NCBI RefSeq assembly: GCF_016598475.1
Contig: NZ_JAEMUX010000003.1
Coordinates: 124,001 to 188,000, forward strand
Direction of reading: 5' to 3'
Length of the DNA: 64,000 bases
DNA from: Streptomyces adelaidensis
GTDB taxonomy: Bacteria > Actinomycetota > Actinomycetes > Streptomycetales > Streptomycetaceae
In this document: piece after piece, positions 37,501 through 49,116 of the stretch
Layout of the letters: every line of letters begins with the position of its first letter
Numbering within the stretch: the first letter of the stretch is position 1
Position numbers and translations under genes: made by a program
The notes under the pieces: model-generated
The model's input: only the letters and a program-made list of their open reading frames with translations
What the model was told of the DNA's origin: nothing
Database searches by the model: none

Positions 37501-40500
37501 TCAGCAGCGCCGACAGGGCCGCCTGGAAGACGATGAACTCGGTCGTCCCGCTCTGCCGGGCGATCTCCACCAGGGCCCCGTGCAGTTCGGGTTCCAGGTC
37601 GAACATCACCACGTCACCGGACGAGCCGGCCACCGTGGGGCGCGGGAAGTCCATGGGCAGGGCGAGCTCCTCCGGCAGGCCCGCGAGGGCGTCCCGCCAG
37701 AAGGCCAGCTGCCCCGCCACGACGCTGTCCGGATCGTCCTCGGGGCCGAGCAGCTCGCGCTGCCAGACCGCGTAGTCCCCGTACTGCACCGGCAGCGTCG
37801 CCCATCGTGGGGCGCGCCCGGCGCAGCGGGCCCGGTAGGCGGTGGACACGTCGGTGAGCAGCGGCACGATCGACCAGCCGTCGAACGCGATGTGGTGGAA
37901 GACCAGCAGCAGCACGCACTCGTCGGGGCCGGTGGACAGCAGCCGTACGCGCAGCGGCGGTTCGGCGGTGAGGTCGAAGCCCTGATCGGCCTCGGCGGCC
38001 AGCGCGGCGGCCAGTCCGCCCTCGGTGACCGTGCGGGCCTTGAGCACCGGTCCGCCGGTCCGTGCGTCGAGCACCCGCAGCGACGGCACGCCGTCGGTGT
38101 CGGGGATGACGGTCCGCAGCACCTCGTGCCGCTCGGCCACGTCGGTCAGGGCGGCCTGGAGGGCGGCGGCGTCCAGCCGGCCCGTCAGGTGGAAGGCCAT
38201 CGGCGTGTTGTACGTGCCGTCGGCGCGCTCCTGGCGCCGGTTGAGGAACCACTGCCGCTGCTGGGTGAACGACAGCGGGCGTTCGGTCTCCTTCGGCGCG
38301 GGCCGCAGCGGCGGCCGGGCGTGGGCGGCGCCCTCGACGACGGCCGCGAGGGCGCTGACGGTCCGCGCTTCGAACAGGGCGCGGATCGGCAGCTCGACAC
38401 CGAGGGCGGTGCGGGCGCGGCTGATCAGCCGGGTCGCCAGGAGCGAGTGCCCGCCGATCTCGAAGAAGTCGTCGTCGATGGAGACGTGGGTGACGGAGAG
38501 AATGTCGGCGAACAGGCCGCAGAGGATCTCCTCGACGGGCGTGCGCGGGCCACGGCCGCGCGCCGCTCCGGCGAGGTCCGGCGCGGGCAGCGCCTTGCGG
38601 TCGAGCTTGCCCTGCGGGGTGAGCGGCATGGTCTCCAGGGCGACGACCGCCGAGGGCACCATGTAGTCGGGCAACGACTGGGCGAGCCGTTCGCGCAGGG
38701 TACCGCCCAGCGAGGAGTCGGACAGCGCGGCGGGGTCGGCCGCCACGACGTACGCCACCAGGCGGCGGTCGCCCGCCTCGTCCTCGCGGACGATCACGGT
38801 GGCCTGGTCGATGCCGCTCTGGGCCAGCAGCGCCGAGGTGATCTCGCCGAGTTCGATGCGGAAGCCGCGCAGCTGGACCTGGTCGTCGGCGCGGCCGACG
38901 TAGTCCAGTTCGCCGTCAGGCAGCCAGCGCACCAGGTCGCCGGTGCGGTACACGCGCTCCCCGGCGGGGCCGAACGGGTCGGCCACGAACCGCTGGGCGG
39001 TGAGCTCGGGGCGGGCCAGGTAGCCACGGGCGAGGCCGCCGCCGACGTAGAGCTCCCCGACGACCCCGACGGGGGCGGGCCTCAGGTGCCGGTCCAGGAC
39101 GTAGACGCGGTGGGCGGTGGTGGGCCGGCCGATGGGCGGGCGTCCGGTGCCCGTGAGCGGGCCGCTGACGGTGGAGCTGACGACGGCTTCGGTGGGGCCG
39201 TAGCCGTTGTAGAGCCGGACGTGGGCGGACCAGCGCTCGACGATCTCGGCGGGGACGGCCTCGCCGGCCACGGCCAGCCGCAGGCCGGCGGGCAGGGTGC
39301 TGCCCTCGGGCAGTCCGCCGACGACGACGGGCGGCAGTCCGGCGAGGTTGATCCGGGCCCGGTTGATCAGGTCGACGAGCGGCGCGCCGGGGGTACGGCA
39401 CTCCTCGTCGGCGATCACCAGGGTGCCGCCGGTGAGCAGCGCCAGCATGAACTCCCAGACGGAGGCGTCGAAGCTGAAGGACGCGAACTGGAGCACGCGG
39501 GTGTCGCTGTCGAGTCCGAAGCGCTCGACGAGGCTGTCGACCATGCCCAGCAGGCCGGTGTGCGCCACGACGACGCCCTTGGGCCGGCCGGTGGAGCCGG
39601 AGGTGTAGATGATGTACGCCGGGTGCTCGGGCCGCAGCGGGCTCACCCGGTCGGCGTCGGTGAGGTCCGTGCCGGGCAGTGCGGCGAGCCGCTGGGCGGT
39701 GCCTGGTTCGTCGAGGACCAGGGTGTCGACGCCCAGGTCTGCCGTGCGCCCGGCGGTCGCCGTGTCGGTGAGCAGGGCGACCGGGTGGGCGTCGTCGAGC
39801 ATGTAGGCGATGCGGTCGACGGGGTAGGCGGAGTCGACGGGCAGGTACGCGGCGCCCGCCTTGAGGACCGCGAGGGCGGCCACGACCATCTCGGGGGTGC
39901 GTGGCAGCATCACGGCGACGACCTGCTCGGGGCCCACGCCCCGGTCCGTGAGGAGTCGCGCGAGGCGGTTGGCGCGGGCGTCGAGCTCCGCGTAGCCGAC
40001 CTGCTCGGCGCCGAGGACGACGGCCTCCTTGTGCGGCGCGGCGGCGGCGCGTGCCTCGAAGACGTCGGTGGCCCGCGTGGTGGCCGCCGCGGCCGTGGCG
40101 GCCGCGCCGGACCAGTCGTCGAGCAGCAGGCGGCGCTCGTCGGTGCCGAGCGCGTCGAGGGTGGCGAGGGTGGTGCCGGGTGCGTCGGCGAGGGTCTCCA
40201 GGACACGGGTGAACCGCCTCAGGATCGCCTCGGCCTCGTCGGCGCCGAAGATGTCGGGCCGGTACTGGGCCTCCAGGCGCATCGGCTCACCGGTCCGCGA
40301 GCCGGGGAACACCCCGAGGGCGAGCGGGTATTCGGCGATGACCCGGGCCTCCCAGGCGCGCATGCTCAGCCCCGGGACGCGCTCGCCGATGCGGTCGAGC
40401 ACGCCGGAGGGGTAGTTGTGGAAGCTGACGACCGTGTCGAACAGTTCGCCGATCCCGGCGCCCTGCTGGACGTCGGCGAGGCCGAGGTGCTGGTGCCGTT

Positions 40501-43500
40501 CCAGGCGGAGCTGGCGTTCCTGGAGGTCGGCCAGCATCGCTTCGAGCGTCAGCGACGCGTCCAGCCTCACCCGTACGGGAAGGGTGTGCATGAAGGCGCC
40601 GACCATCTGCTCGACGTCCGGGAGTTCCTCGGGACGTCCGGAGGCCACGGCGCCGAACGTGACGTCCTGCCGGCCGGTGAGCCGCCCGAGGGCGACGGCC
40701 CAGCAGCCCTGCGCGACGGTGTTCATGGTCAGGCCGCCCGCGTGGGCCCAGGCGGTCACGGCGTCGGTCAGCCGCTGGGGCAGGTCGACGCAGACGGTCG
40801 CGGGCAGGACGCAGACGCGGCTCCGGTCGGCGGGGCCGAGCCGGGTCGGCTCGTCGATGCCGGCCAGCTCCTTCTGCCAGGCCTCCCGCGCGGCCTCCTT
40901 GTCCTGGGCGGCGGACCACTCCAGGTAGGCCTGTACGGGGGCGACGGGCGGCAGCGCGGACGGGTCGGCGCCGTTGGACCAGAGGGTGACCAGCTCTTCG
41001 GCGAGGACGGCGGACAGCGACCAGCCGTCGACCAGGATGTGGTGCGCGGTCCACACGACGCGGTGCCGCTCGTCGCCGAGCCGGTGGACCGTGAAGCGGG
41101 TCAGCGGGGCGCGGGTGACGTCGAAGCGGTGCAGCCACTCCTCGTCGGTGAGCCGCTTCACCTCGGCGTCGACGTCCGCCGCCGGGACGCCGGTCAGGTC
41201 GACCTCGGTCCAGGGCAGTTCGACGGCGGCGGGGACGAGCTGGACCGGGTCGCCGGTGTCCCGCTCGCGGAACGCGGCCCGCAGGCCGGGGTTGCGGTCG
41301 AGGAGGGCGGCGACGGCGGCGCGCAGCGCGGACCGGTCGAGCGGACCGTCGACGTCCATGACGACCTGGAGCGTGTAGGCGTCCATGCCGTGCCGGTCGA
41401 ACTGGGCCTGGAAGAGCAGGCCGCGCTGGAGCGGGGAGAGCGGCAGGATGTCCTGGAGCCCGTCGGTGTCGTTCTCGTACGCCTCGATCTCCGCCTGGGA
41501 GACGGTGACCAGCGGGAACTCGGAGGGGGTGCGGCCGCCCGCGCCGGGCCGGGCGGCGTGCGTGGCGAGGGCGTCGAGGGCGCGGAACCAGTCGTCGGCG
41601 ATGCGCCGGACGTCGTCCTCGGCGAGGAGGCCGCCCGCCCAGGTCCATTCGGCGACGAGCACGGGTCCTTCGGGGCGGTCCTCGGTCATCGAGACGACTT
41701 CCAGGACGTGCCGCAGCGGGGTGTCGGGCGCCGCGGTGAGGCCGGAGGCGCCGGCCCGCATGGACCAGTCGCCGCCCGCGTCGGTGCTGAAGCGGCCCAG
41801 GTAGTTGAAGCCGATGCGGGGTGTGGTGCGGCGGGCCAGGACGCCGGCGGTCTGGGGGTTGAGGTGGCGCAGCAGCCCGTGGCCGAAGCCGTGGTCGGGC
41901 AGTGCGCGCAGGGTCTCCTTGACCCGCTTGAGCGCGGTGCCGCAGGCGTCGCCGCCGTTCCACAGGGATGCCCGGTCGAGTGTGCCGACGTCGAGGCCGA
42001 CGGGGAAGACGCTGGTGAACCAGCCGACCGTACGGGACAGGTCGGTGTCGTCTCCGAGGTGTTCGCGGCCGTGGCCCTCCAGTTCGATCAGGGCGCGGGT
42101 CGCGGACCGGCCGGTGCGGCGGCGGTCGTGGTCGGTGAGGGCGAGGGTGAGGGCGGTGAGGAGGACCTCGTTGACCTCGGCGTGGAAGGTGGCGGGTACG
42201 CGGGTGAGGACGGCTGCCGTCCGGTCGGCGGGCAGTTCGATCCGCAGCCGGCCGGCGGTGCCGTGGATGTCGCGGACCGGGTCGAGGGGACGGTCGGCGA
42301 GTTCGACGGCGTCACCCTCGCAGTGGGCGGTCCACAGGGGCAGTTCGGCGACGCGGGTGGCGGCGTGCGCCTGCTCGGTGAGGGTGCGTGCCCAGCGCCG
42401 GTACGAGGTGGGGACCGGGTCGAGACGGATGTCCCGTCCGGCGGTGACGGCCTGCCAGGCGGTGTCCAGGTCGCCTAGCAGGATGCGCCAGGACACCCCG
42501 TCGACGGCCAGGTGGTGGACGACCAGGAGCAGTCGGCCGGGGGCCGCGTCGCCGGCGTCGAGGAGGACGGCCTGCATCAGCCGGGCGGCCTCGGGGCTCA
42601 GCCGGGTACGGGCGGCCTCGATCTGTTCGGCGAGGACCGTGTCCGGGTCGGCGCCGGCCGGCACCTGGACCGTGCTGAGGACGTCGGAGGGGGCCACGGC
42701 GCCGGGCGGGAGCGCCGCCAGGGACCACAGGCCCGGTACGGGCGCGGTGAGCCGCATGCGCAGCGCGTCATGCCGGTCGAGGAGGGCGCCGACGACGGCC
42801 TCCAGGCGGGCGGGGCCGGCGGTGTCGGGGACGGAGACGGTCACGTACTGGGCGTATTCGCGGGTGGCGGCGGGGAGGTGGGAGACCTCCTCGCGGAACT
42901 GGTCGATGACGGGCGTCAGCGGGATCTCGCCGACGCCGTCCTCGACGACCGTCTCCGCCCGCCGGCCCGTCAGCCGGGCGACGCCGGCGATGGCGGCGGC
43001 TGTGCGGTGCTGGAAGACGTCCCGGGAGGTGACCCTCAGGCCTGCCTTGCGGGCGCGGCTGACGACCTGGATGGCGCTGATGCTGTCGCCGCCGAGGGCG
43101 AAGAAGCTGTCGTCCACGCCGATCCGGGGCAGGCCGAGGACCTCCGCGAGCACCTCGCACAGGATCCGTTCCGCGTCGGTGCGCGCCGCGCCGCCCGTGT
43201 GGGTGGCGGCGAAGTCGGGGGCGGGCAGGGCCTTGCGGTCGACCTTGCCGTGCGGGGTCAGCGGCAGTTCGGGCAGGGCGAGGAGCAGCGAGGGCACCAT
43301 GTGCTCGGGCAGCACCTCGGCGAGCCGCTCGCGTACGGCCGCGCTGCCGGTGGTGTGTGTGGTGCCGGTGGTGTCGTCGGTGGTGTCGGTCACGACGTAG
43401 CCGACCAGTCGCTGGTGTCCGGCCGGGTCGGTGACGGCGGCGGCCACGGCGTCCGAGACCGTCGGCAGCGCGCGGAGGGCGGACTCGACCTCGCCCAGCT

Positions 43501-46120
43501 CGATGCGCTGGCCCCGGATCTTGACCTGGTGGTCGCGGCGCCCGGTGAACAGCAGTTGCCCGTCGGCGAGCAGCGCCACCTGGTCGCCGGTGCGGTACAT
43601 GCGGGTGCCGTCGGCGGCGAACGGGTCGGGTACGAAGGTGGTGGCCGTCCGGCCGGGGTCGCCGAGGTAGCCGCGGCCGACGCCCGTGCCCGCGATGAAC
43701 AGTTCGCCCGGAACGCCCTGCGGGACGGGGCGCAGGTCGTCTCCGAGGACGTACAGCCGGGTGTTGCGCAGCGGCCGGCCGATGGGCATGGAGGCGTCGT
43801 CGGCCCGCACGTCGGCGGCGGTGCGCGCGTAGGCGTGGGTGACGTCGTCGGAGCACTCGGTGGGGCCGTAGACGTTGGCCAGCGCGATGTGCGGGTGGCG
43901 GGCGAACCAGCGGGTGCACAGGTCGGCGGGGAGGGCCTCGCCGTTGGAGATCATCCAGCGCAGGGCGGGCAGTTCGGGCGCGTTCCCGGTGGTGTCCCAG
44001 GCGTCCAGGGTGGCGCGCAGCAGTGAGGGCACGACCTCCAGGACGGTGAGGCGCTCGTCCGCGATGACGCCGAACAGGGCGTCCGGGTCGGCGGCGGCGT
44101 CGCGGGAGACGGCACGGACCCGGCCGCCGACGAGCAGGGTCGTCAGGGTCTGCCAGACGGTGACGTCGAAGGTGACGGGCGCGTTGTGGACGAGCGCGTC
44201 GGTGTGGTCCAGGCCCAGTTCCTCGACCTTGGCGAGCAGGTGGTTGACCATGCCGCCGCGCTGCACCATGGCGCCCTTGGGCTTGCCCGTGGAGCCTGAG
44301 GTGTAGATGACGTACGCCAGGTCCAGCGGCCCGCCCACGACGGGGGCGAGGTTGTCGACGGGGTCCTCGGCACCGTCCAGGAGGAGGACGGGGAGGTCGC
44401 CGGCCACCTGCCGGGCGAGGGCGTGGTGGGTGGTGTCCGCCAGCACGCGGGTCGCGCCGCTGTCGGCGAGCAGGCCGGTGAGGCGGGCCAGCGGGGCGCG
44501 CGGGTCGAGCGGCAGGAAGGCGCGGCCGGAGCCGAGCACCCCGAGCTCGGCGGTGACGAAGTCGCGCCCCGGTTCGGTGAGCAGGGCCACCGGCCCGGTG
44601 CCGTCGGTGAGGCGGCGGGACAGGGCGCCGGCGCGGCGGGCGAGCCGCGCGTACGTCAGGGTGCCGCCGTCGTCGGTGACGGCCGGTGCGTCGGGGCGGG
44701 TGGCGGCGTGGTCCCGTACGCGCTCGACGACGCCCCGGTAGGGCTCGGCCCGTACGGGACCGGTCAGGGCGGCGTCCAGCAGTTCGGCCTCGCCGGGCGC
44801 CAGCAGGTCGAGGGTGTCGAGCGGCGCGTCGGCGGCCATGGTGACGAAGCGGTCGAGGAAGTCCGTGAAGCGGCGCAGGTGGGCGCGTACTTCGGCCTGC
44901 TCGTACCGGGACTCGTTGCCGCTGAGGTCGACGCCGATGCCGTCGGCGCCCTTGTCGGCGACGGTGAACTCCAGGTCGTCGACGAGGCCGGTGGAGGGGC
45001 TGTACAGGGTGGCGTCGCAGGGGCCGATGGCCAGCCGCTCGATCTGCGGCATCATGTTGATGAACGGGCCGAACGGCCGCCGGTCGTCGCTGGCCAGGCC
45101 CATGGCGCGGCGGATGCGGCTGACCCTGTGGCGCTGGTGCCTGAGTGCCTGGGAGAAGGCCTGGTACGTCGCGGTGAGCAGGTCGCCACGGGTCATGCCG
45201 GGCGTCACGGGGAGCCGCAGCGGCACGTAGTTGACGACCATGCCGGGTATTCCCTGCATCGTGCCGCCGACCCGGGCGGTCACGGGCAGGGAGAGGATGA
45301 CGTCGTCGGTGCCGGCCATCCGCCGGGTGTAGGCCCCGAGCGCGGCGACCAGGACGGTCTGCCAGGTGACCCGGGCGTCCCAGGCGACGCCGCGCAGCCG
45401 GTCGGCGGTCCGCTCCGGCAGGACGGTCTCCTCGCGCCGGAAGGCCTGGGCCGGTTCGGCGTCGCGGGTGGCGAGGCTGACGGGCTCGGGGCGGTCGGCG
45501 AATCGCTCCTCCCAGTAGGCGCGGTCCCGCTCGGCGCGCGGCGAGTCGCCGTAGGCGGCCTCGGCGTCGATCAGGGTGCTCAGCGGCGGGAAGCGGCCCT
45601 CGTCGAGGGAGGTGCCGGCGAGCATCGCCTCGTAGATGGCGGACAGCCGCTGCCAGTAGATGACGTAGCTGAAACCGTCGGAGACGAGGTGGTGGTTGAG
45701 GAGGCAGAAGAACGTGCGGTCCTCGGCGAGGGTGAACACGCTCAGCCGGAACAGCGGCACGTACGGGTCGGCCGTCGGCACGAGCGGTACGCGGAGGTCG
45801 GCGCGGATCGCCTCCCGGGCCGCCGCCACGGGGTCGTCGGCGCCGCTGACGTCGGTGACGGTCAGCGGCAGTCCGGTGAGCTCCTCGATGAACTGCCGGG
45901 GCTCGCCGTCCACCTCGGTGAAGCGGAGGCGCAGGCACTCGGACTCCGCCACGAGCCGTTCCAGCGCGGCGCGGAAGAGCCGCTGGTCGAGGGGGCCGCG
46001 GATGTCCCAGTAGATGGCGGTGTTGTAGGTGGCGCCGCCGCCGGACAGCTTCTCGTCGAACCAGATGTCCTTCTGCCCGGCGGTGAGCGGCAGGCCGGCC
46101 GTATGGAGGTGAGTCGTCAT
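34547..46120 (-). CDS. NRPS: C-A-T-E-C-A-T-C-(A remnant)-T-T-TE
   Basis: A 3857-residue synthetase. C1 (10-440, HHLVSDG) may accept the type II PKS acyl chain. A1 (480-970), code by eye D-V-W-E-I-N-V-D-D-K, resembles diaminobutyrate-type codes, so Dap is plausible. T1 Ser1013; E (about 1060-1500; HHLAVDG, EGHGRE) gives a D residue. C2 (1545-1990, HHILVDG). A2 (2010-2490), code D-A-W-G-A-A-G-V-S-K, a roomy pocket that could hold an aromatic such as chloro-Trp. T2 Ser2559; C3 (2590-3030, HHIAFDG). A3 (3070-3340) lacks the ATP loop ([12 protein letters not shown]), motifs A4-A6 and the whole C-terminal subdomain. Two near-identical T domains (3391-3460, 3467-3536; [15 protein letters not shown]) precede a TE (about 3590-3850, GWSLGG). 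Confidence 0.92.
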   Translation of the reverse strand: MTTHLHTAGLPLTAGQKDIWFDEKLSGGGATYNTAIYWDIRGPLDQRLFRAALERLVAESECLRLRFTEVDGEPRQFIEELTGLPLTVTDVSGADDPVAAAREAIRADLRVPLVPTADPYVPLFRLSVFTLAEDRTFFCLLNHHLVSDGFSYVIYWQRLSAIYEAMLAGTSLDEGRFPPLSTLIDAEAAYGDSPRAERDRAYWEERFADRPEPVSLATRDAEPAQAFRREETVLPERTADRLRGVAWDARVTWQTVLVAALGAYTRRMAGTDDVILSLPVTARVGGTMQGIPGMVVNYVPLRLPVTPGMTRGDLLTATYQAFSQALRHQRHRVSRIRRAMGLASDDRRPFGPFINMMPQIERLAIGPCDATLYSPSTGLVDDLEFTVADKGADGIGVDLSGNESRYEQAEVRAHLRRFTDFLDRFVTMAADAPLDTLDLLAPGEAELLDAALTGPVRAEPYRGVVERVRDHAATRPDAPAVTDDGGTLTYARLARRAGALSRRLTDGTGPVALLTEPGRDFVTAELGVLGSGRAFLPLDPRAPLARLTGLLADSGATRVLADTTHHALARQVAGDLPVLLLDGAEDPVDNLAPVVGGPLDLAYVIYTSGSTGKPKGAMVQRGGMVNHLLAKVEELGLDHTDALVHNAPVTFDVTVWQTLTTLLVGGRVRAVSRDAAADPDALFGVIADERLTVLEVVPSLLRATLDAWDTTGNAPELPALRWMISNGEALPADLCTRWFARHPHIALANVYGPTECSDDVTHAYARTAADVRADDASMPIGRPLRNTRLYVLGDDLRPVPQGVPGELFIAGTGVGRGYLGDPGRTATTFVPDPFAADGTRMYRTGDQVALLADGQLLFTGRRDHQVKIRGQRIELGEVESALRALPTVSDAVAAAVTDPAGHQRLVGYVVTDTTDDTTGTTHTTGSAAVRERLAEVLPEHMVPSLLLALPELPLTPHGKVDRKALPAPDFAATHTGGAARTDAERILCEVLAEVLGLPRIGVDDSFFALGGDSISAIQVVSRARKAGLRVTSRDVFQHRTAAAIAGVARLTGRRAETVVEDGVGEIPLTPVIDQFREEVSHLPAATREYAQYVTVSVPDTAGPARLEAVVGALLDRHDALRMRLTAPVPGLWSLAALPPGAVAPSDVLSTVQVPAGADPDTVLAEQIEAARTRLSPEAARLMQAVLLDAGDAAPGRLLLVVHHLAVDGVSWRILLGDLDTAWQAVTAGRDIRLDPVPTSYRRWARTLTEQAHAATRVAELPLWTAHCEGDAVELADRPLDPVRDIHGTAGRLRIELPADRTAAVLTRVPATFHAEVNEVLLTALTLALTDHDRRRTGRSATRALIELEGHGREHLGDDTDLSRTVGWFTSVFPVGLDVGTLDRASLWNGGDACGTALKRVKETLRALPDHGFGHGLLRHLNPQTAGVLARRTTPRIGFNYLGRFSTDAGGDWSMRAGASGLTAAPDTPLRHVLEVVSMTEDRPEGPVLVAEWTWAGGLLAEDDVRRIADDWFRALDALATHAARPGAGGRTPSEFPLVTVSQAEIEAYENDTDGLQDILPLSPLQRGLLFQAQFDRHGMDAYTLQVVMDVDGPLDRSALRAAVAALLDRNPGLRAAFRERDTGDPVQLVPAAVELPWTEVDLTGVPAADVDAEVKRLTDEEWLHRFDVTRAPLTRFTVHRLGDERHRVVWTAHHILVDGWSLSAVLAEELVTLWSNGADPSALPPVAPVQAYLEWSAAQDKEAAREAWQKELAGIDEPTRLGPADRSRVCVLPATVCVDLPQRLTDAVTAWAHAGGLTMNTVAQGCWAVALGRLTGRQDVTFGAVASGRPEELPDVEQMVGAFMHTLPVRVRLDASLTLEAMLADLQERQLRLERHQHLGLADVQQGAGIGELFDTVVSFHNYPSGVLDRIGERVPGLSMRAWEARVIAEYPLALGVFPGSRTGEPMRLEAQYRPDIFGADEAEAILRRFTRVLETLADAPGTTLATLDALGTDERRLLLDDWSGAAATAAAATTRATDVFEARAAAAPHKEAVVLGAEQVGYAELDARANRLARLLTDRGVGPEQVVAVMLPRTPEMVVAALAVLKAGAAYLPVDSAYPVDRIAYMLDDAHPVALLTDTATAGRTADLGVDTLVLDEPGTAQRLAALPGTDLTDADRVSPLRPEHPAYIIYTSGSTGRPKGVVVAHTGLLGMVDSLVERFGLDSDTRVLQFASFSFDASVWEFMLALLTGGTLVIADEECRTPGAPLVDLINRARINLAGLPPVVVGGLPEGSTLPAGLRLAVAGEAVPAEIVERWSAHVRLYNGYGPTEAVVSSTVSGPLTGTGRPPIGRPTTAHRVYVLDRHLRPAPVGVVGELYVGGGLARGYLARPELTAQRFVADPFGPAGERVYRTGDLVRWLPDGELDYVGRADDQVQLRGFRIELGEITSALLAQSGIDQATVIVREDEAGDRRLVAYVVAADPAALSDSSLGGTLRERLAQSLPDYMVPSAVVALETMPLTPQGKLDRKALPAPDLAGAARGRGPRTPVEEILCGLFADILSVTHVSIDDDFFEIGGHSLLATRLISRARTALGVELPIRALFEARTVSALAAVVEGAAHARPPLRPAPKETERPLSFTQQRQWFLNRRQERADGTYNTPMAFHLTGRLDAAALQAALTDVAERHEVLRTVIPDTDGVPSLRVLDARTGGPVLKARTVTEGGLAAALAAEADQGFDLTAEPPLRVRLLSTGPDECVLLLVFHHIAFDGWSIVPLLTDVSTAYRARCAGRAPRWATLPVQYGDYAVWQRELLGPEDDPDSVVAGQLAFWRDALAGLPEELALPMDFPRPTVAGSSGDVVMFDLEPELHGALVEIARQSGTTEFIVFQAALSALLTRLGAGTDIPLGVSVSGRTDEALDDLVGMFINSLVLRGDTSGDPTFRELLDRLRETDLAAYSHQDVPFDQVVDALKPARSLSRHPLFQVVLSVQSQGDQPLALPGLTVKPEYVGSDRAKLDLVMELLPWPGEGGMRGLFNFSTELFTRATAERMVAQFQQVLRTVAADPDARLSGLELLTGDERERVLHTWNDTARELPPVTLPDLFADRAARTPDAPAVGTGAHALTYAELDARSHRLARHLIASGAGPEQVVAVAVPRPADRAVAVLAVLKAGAAYVPLAADEPAGRIKALFAETRPVCVLTTAGLAGRLRSTGVTTMVLDGPEVRAGSAGPVTDADRTSPLRAEHAAYLVRTEDAAGRPRGTVVEHRAAAGHLAWVLETGEAASTGGLFAPLLSGAGVPADEPLPLDWATPPAFTPGRGAWNTRVYVLDEWLTPVPPGVVGELYVGGSGLARGYAGRPGATAERFVADPFGPAGARLHRTGERVKWDTEGNLLAPDASTAPAPTDTPSGTMPTQLSPAEGVLCGIVAEVLGVEVFGVEENFFEAPGASMDSMKSLRLVSLARKAGLQVSIADVFVHQTVRALAATLAVERLSPAEGVLCGIVAEVLGVEVFGVEENFFEAPGASMDSMKSLRLVSLARKAGLQVSIADVFVHQTVRALAATLTAQPPAASEPAATQAPAPTPRHSTRVMADAIDETDRLDHADPFAPVLCIKPTGGRPPVFCLHSGVGFALSYLPLTRHLGEEYPLYGIQAPCVVADAPLPGSIEEIAADYIRMIKEVRPEGPYHLLGWSLGGLLAYEIAVQLRLAGDEVGLVANLDSYPRTGVTDERDEQSLLAWLLEGIGHHRSEFGDRDLVAGDVLDALRRDNSPMARMGERRMTRMVDLMIHHQSLNTRYRPRDFDGTMRLFLAEHSVWGEAGTGQVENGPDKDRLWKPYFSGDLRVHRLACTHDDILAPGPLAELGPVVAADLDRFHQERDGRDGS
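35511..35947. repeat. Perfect 209 bp tandem duplication encoding two carrier domains
   Basis: 35511-35719 and 35739-35947 appear identical base for base, with a 228 bp period and a 19 bp linker between them. Each encodes one full T domain of the NRPS, including the phosphopantetheine serine in MDSMKSL. Third-position identity shows a very recent duplication or continued gene conversion. Outside the repeat the flanks are unrelated. Confidence 0.9.
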
Positions 46121-46173
46121 ACCAATCCCCTAGCGAAGGTCATCGAGTTCATCCGTCGATCGTCGACGAGCGC

Positions 46174-46202
46174 GCTGACAGCGGGCTGACCGCGAGCTGA
46201 CG
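46174..46202 (-). promoter_or_regulatory. SARP-type triple direct repeat upstream of the NRPS
   Basis: On the + strand GCTGACA (46174), GCTGACC (46185) and GCTGACG (46196), exactly 11 bp apart. Read on the gene strand these are CGTCAGC, GGTCAGC and TGTCAGC. They lie 54-82 bp upstream of the NRPS ATG, in the gap after the DsbA-like gene. Three in-phase copies make this the clearest SARP site here, and it implies the NRPS has its own promoter inside the minus-strand gene run. Confidence 0.72.
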
Positions 46203-46221
46203 CGCAGACCGGTCCGGCTGG

Positions 46222-46932
46222 TCAGCCGCAGCCGCCCGCGTGGCCGTCGTCGGCCGACCTGCCGAGGCCGACCGCGCCGACGAGCGGTTCCGGTACGGAG
46301 GCGGCGGGCAGGGCCTTGGAACGGAGGTGCTCGACGAAGGCGTCGAACCGGTCGAGGCCCCAGAAGCGGGTGAAGCCGTGTACGAAGAACGGCACCCCGA
46401 ACACGCCGTCCTCGCACACGTCGAGCAGGGCGCGTACGCCCTCGGCGCGCAGCTCGGGGTCGTCGCTCGCGTCGGCGAGCCGCAGCTGGCCGAGGCCGAG
46501 TTCGGCGCCGATGGAGGCGATGGTGGCGCGGTCGCAGATGTCGCGGCCCTCGCCGAAGCGGGCCCGGTAGCAGGCGGCGATGTAGTCGTGGCCGCGGCCC
46601 TCGCGGGTGGCGACGAGGTAGCCGAGGTGGGGCACCTCCCACACCGGTTTGCGGTCGACGGGCCAGGTCACGGTGATGCCGCGGGCCTTGGTGAGCCGGC
46701 CGACGTCCTGGAGGACGTACCGGTTCTTCTCGCGGGACATCTCGGAGTACGGGAAGGTGCCGCCCTGCTCCGCGAGGAGGCCGGCGCTCTCGGGGTCCGG
46801 TTCGAAGAACGGCACCCATTGGAGGTGGTCGACCAGCTCGGGGTGGCGGGTCGTCAGTTCCTGGTACGCGAGCCAGGAGTAGGGGCTGCGGAGAGAGAAG
46901 TAGAACCGTGGCGTCTTGTTCTTCCTGGGCAT
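46222..46932 (-). CDS. DsbA/2-hydroxychromene-2-carboxylate isomerase-like protein
   Basis: A 236-residue thioredoxin-fold protein of the DsbA/HCCA-isomerase family. The motif FSLRSPYSWLAY (12-23) has Ser16-Pro-Tyr-Ser19 where DsbA has CxxC, so it is a non-redox, isomerase-like member. The later GVFGVPFFV segment contains the family cis-Pro. Such proteins recur in type II PKS clusters that build polyene or cinnamoyl-type acyl chains, where an isomerase role on double bonds has been suggested. Here it lies between the ketoreductase and the NRPS. Function is inference. Confidence 0.78.
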   Translation of the reverse strand: MPRKNKTPRFYFSLRSPYSWLAYQELTTRHPELVDHLQWVPFFEPDPESAGLLAEQGGTFPYSEMSREKNRYVLQDVGRLTKARGITVTWPVDRKPVWEVPHLGYLVATREGRGHDYIAACYRARFGEGRDICDRATIASIGAELGLGQLRLADASDDPELRAEGVRALLDVCEDGVFGVPFFVHGFTRFWGLDRFDAFVEHLRSKALPAASVPEPLVGAVGLGRSADDGHAGGCG

Positions 46933-46966
46933 GGCGGTGTCCCTCTTTACTCCGTGGGGTGGTGGC

Positions 46967-47713
46967 TCAGACGACGAGGCCGCCGTCGACGCCGAGGACC
47001 TGGCCGGTGATGTAGGAGGCGCGGTCCGAGGCCAGGAAGGCGACCAGATCGGCGACCTCCTCGGGCCGGCCGAACCGGCCGAGCGGGATGCGTTCGGTCA
47101 TCTTGGCGACGTGGTCGTCGGCGAGGCCGGAGAGCATGTCGGTCTCGATGAAGCCGGGGGCGACGGCGTTGGCGCGGATGCCGTAGCGGCCGGACTCCTT
47201 GGCCAGCGCCCTGGTGAACCCGATGATCCCGGCCTTGGTGGCCGAGTAGTTCGTCTGCGTGGCGTTTCCGTACACGCCGGCGACGGAGGACAGGGTGATC
47301 ACCGATCCGGTGCGGCGCTTCATCATGGCGAAGACGGCTGCCTTGCAGACGTTGTACGTGCCGTCGAGGTTGACCCGCAGCACCGCGTCCCAGTCGGCCT
47401 CGGACAGCATCACCAGCGGGTTGTCGCGGACGATGCCGGCGCAGGAGACGACCGTGCGCAGCGGGCCGAGCGCCTTCTCGCTGTCGCGTACGAAGCCGCG
47501 TACGGCGTCGTGCCCGGCCACGTCGACCTGCGCCGAGTACACCCGTGCCCCGTCCGCGCCGGCCTCCTCGGCCACGGCCTCGGCGGCCTCCTTGTTCGAC
47601 TGGTAGCAGAACGCCACGTCGTACCCGTCCCGGGCGAGCCGGGTCACCACGTGACGGCCGATCCCCCGGGAGCCTCCGGTCACCAGGGCGACGGGGCGGT
47701 CGTTTGCGGACAT
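46967..47713 (-). CDS. 3-oxoacyl-ACP reductase (FabG-like KR) of the type II PKS
   Basis: A 248-residue short-chain dehydrogenase. NADPH loop TGGSRGIG (12-19), catalytic Ser142/143 in TLSSVAG, Tyr156 and Lys160 in YSATK, and the C-terminal ITGQVLGVDGG typical of FabG. ATG 47713 follows GAGGAG. Its likely job is to reduce beta-ketoacyl-ACP made by the KS-alpha/KS-beta pair, giving a reduced or polyene chain rather than an aromatic one. No dedicated dehydratase is in the window. Confidence 0.88.
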   Translation of the reverse strand: MSANDRPVALVTGGSRGIGRHVVTRLARDGYDVAFCYQSNKEAAEAVAEEAGADGARVYSAQVDVAGHDAVRGFVRDSEKALGPLRTVVSCAGIVRDNPLVMLSEADWDAVLRVNLDGTYNVCKAAVFAMMKRRTGSVITLSSVAGVYGNATQTNYSATKAGIIGFTRALAKESGRYGIRANAVAPGFIETDMLSGLADDHVAKMTERIPLGRFGRPEEVADLVAFLASDRASYITGQVLGVDGGLVV

Positions 47714-47732
47714 GCTGATGTCTCCTCGTTGG

Positions 47733-47762
47733 CTGTGACTGCCGGGAACTGTGACTGCCGGG
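47733..47762. repeat. 14 bp direct repeat upstream of the ketoreductase gene
   Basis: CTGTGACTGCCGGG occurs twice, 16 bp apart, 20-49 bp upstream of the KR start. The pitch does not match the 11 bp SARP pattern. Possible regulator site or slippage product. Confidence 0.5.
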
Positions 47763-47820
47763 CCCCGCGTGGGGCCTCAGCGGCCCCGGGCCCGGCTCGC
47801 TCAGGGCCCCGCGTGGGGCC
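47761..47820. terminator. Pair of identical GC-rich hairpins
   Basis: GGCCCCGCGTGGGGCC is repeated at 47761-47776 and 47805-47820. Each can fold into a 6 bp all-GC stem with a GCGT loop; the intervening sequence is also self-complementary (GGCCCCGGGCC). No T-run follows, so factor-independent termination is uncertain; attenuation or mRNA protection are alternatives. Confidence 0.45.
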
Positions 47821-48030
47821 GCTGTGGGGTGCCGCCCCGAGAGGGGCGTGCACCCAGGCGCCGCGCGTGCCCGGGTATGGCGTGCGCCGGACGCGGGCGC
47901 ACCGCCCGGCCCCAGCGATGGCGGTGGGCAGCGCCCCGGCGCGGCGCCGGCCGGGGGGCCTGGCGGTGGCCCGGCCTAGCCGCCGGGGCAACGCCCCGTG
48001 ACGGCACCCGCCCTCGCCCGCCCGGCAGGG

Positions 48031-49116
48031 CTACGCGCCCGTGAGCAGGGCGCAGCCGACGGTGCCGTCGCGTTCGATGCCCGTGACCAGGGCGGCTTCG
48101 CCGGGGGCGAGGCCCGACTCGCCGGCGGCGGCGAGGACGGCGGCGAGTTGCAGACTGGTGGAGGCGGCGGAGGTGTCGCCGAGCAGGGGGCGGCAGCGGA
48201 TCCAGCGGGGGTCCGTCGCGCCGAGCGCGTCGGTGACGCCGGCCTCCTCCAGGGCGGCCAGTTCGCCGCCGGCCCCGAGCGGGGCCACCAGGCGGACGTC
48301 CCCAGCGGCCACGCCGGTCGTCTCCAGGGCGTCGCGTACGCAGGCGGCGAGGGCCGCGCGGGCCTCGCCCTGCTCCCCGAAGGCCCGGAAGCAGGTCGTC
48401 CGGATGCGGGCCAGCGGTGCCCGTCCGGCGGCCGCCGCGTCCTCGGGCATCTCCAGGAGGAACACCGCGCTGCCCTCGCCGAGCGGTGCCGAGCGCTCCT
48501 CGGCGGTGCGGCCGTGCCATTCGAGCCAGGCCCGCTGGGTGGAGTACTCCTCGGCGGCGCCGCACAGCACCCGGGCACAGTGCCCGCCACGGTGCAGCCG
48601 CACCGCGTAGCTCAGGGCGAGCAGCCCGGTGAGCCAGCCGCCCGCGACCGTGGTGTTCGGCCCCTTGATGCCGTGCCAGATGGCGCTCTGCCCGGCCGCC
48701 CGGTTCATCACGGTGTTCGGGAAGCGGGCCGGGTCGACGTGGTACGGCCGCTCGCCGGCGAGGGAGTCGCGGGTGAAGTCCATGATGCTCTGGACGCTGC
48801 CGGAGCCGGTGCCCAGGACGAGAGCGGTCTGCTCGGGCCGCCGGGCCGGTTCGGCGTCGCAGGACGCCAGCAGCCGGCCGACCGCGGTGACGGCGATGGC
48901 GGTCACCCGGTCCATCGTCCGGGTGCCCTTCCTGCCGACGTACTCGGCGGCGGTGAAGTCCGGGACAAGACCGCCACGCTCGAAGGGGCCGGGGTACACG
49001 GTGCGGTCCAGCGTCCCGACGGCGCTGCGCCCGGCGTTGATCCCTTCGCTGAAGGGCGCGCTGCCGACCCCGTACGCAGAGACCGCCGACCAGGCGGAGA
49101 GGACCAGTGGGGACAT
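48031..49116 (-). CDS. Type II PKS chain-length factor (KS-beta)
   Basis: A 361-residue ketosynthase-like protein lacking the active-site cysteine: the position equivalent to Cys171 of the KS-alpha is Trp161 in VAGGWLTG. It is shorter than usual (about 400 residues) and lacks the usual His motifs. Its ATG shares one base with the KS-alpha stop (TGATG), so the two subunits are made in step. As KS-beta it would set chain length in the heterodimer. Trp rather than the Gln of aromatic CLFs hints at the highly reducing/polyene-type type II PKS family. Confidence 0.82.
   Translation of the reverse strand: MSPLVLSAWSAVSAYGVGSAPFSEGINAGRSAVGTLDRTVYPGPFERGGLVPDFTAAEYVGRKGTRTMDRVTAIAVTAVGRLLASCDAEPARRPEQTALVLGTGSGSVQSIMDFTRDSLAGERPYHVDPARFPNTVMNRAAGQSAIWHGIKGPNTTVAGGWLTGLLALSYAVRLHRGGHCARVLCGAAEEYSTQRAWLEWHGRTAEERSAPLGEGSAVFLLEMPEDAAAAGRAPLARIRTTCFRAFGEQGEARAALAACVRDALETTGVAAGDVRLVAPLGAGGELAALEEAGVTDALGATDPRWIRCRPLLGDTSAASTSLQLAAVLAAAGESGLAPGEAALVTGIERDGTVGCALLTGA

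Larger units (their letters stand above)
47714..48030. other. 317 bp gap with direct repeat and twin hairpins
   Basis: The only sizeable gap between the KS-beta and KR genes. It holds a 14 bp direct repeat CTGTGACTGCCGGG (47733-47746, 47749-47762) and two identical 16 bp palindromes GGCCCCGCGTGGGGCC (47761-47776, 47805-47820). Very GC-rich sequence without a coding pattern follows. The hairpins may attenuate or terminate transcription from the ACP promoter; the direct repeat sits just upstream of the KR start. Confidence 0.55.

Noticed and set aside
34577..42478. Very long open frame on the + strand opposite the NRPS (and a similar one at 7262-11092 on the minus strand)
   Set aside because: Low-complexity, Gly/Arg/Ala-rich translations without domains, lying over well-supported synthetase genes; open only because of GC bias.
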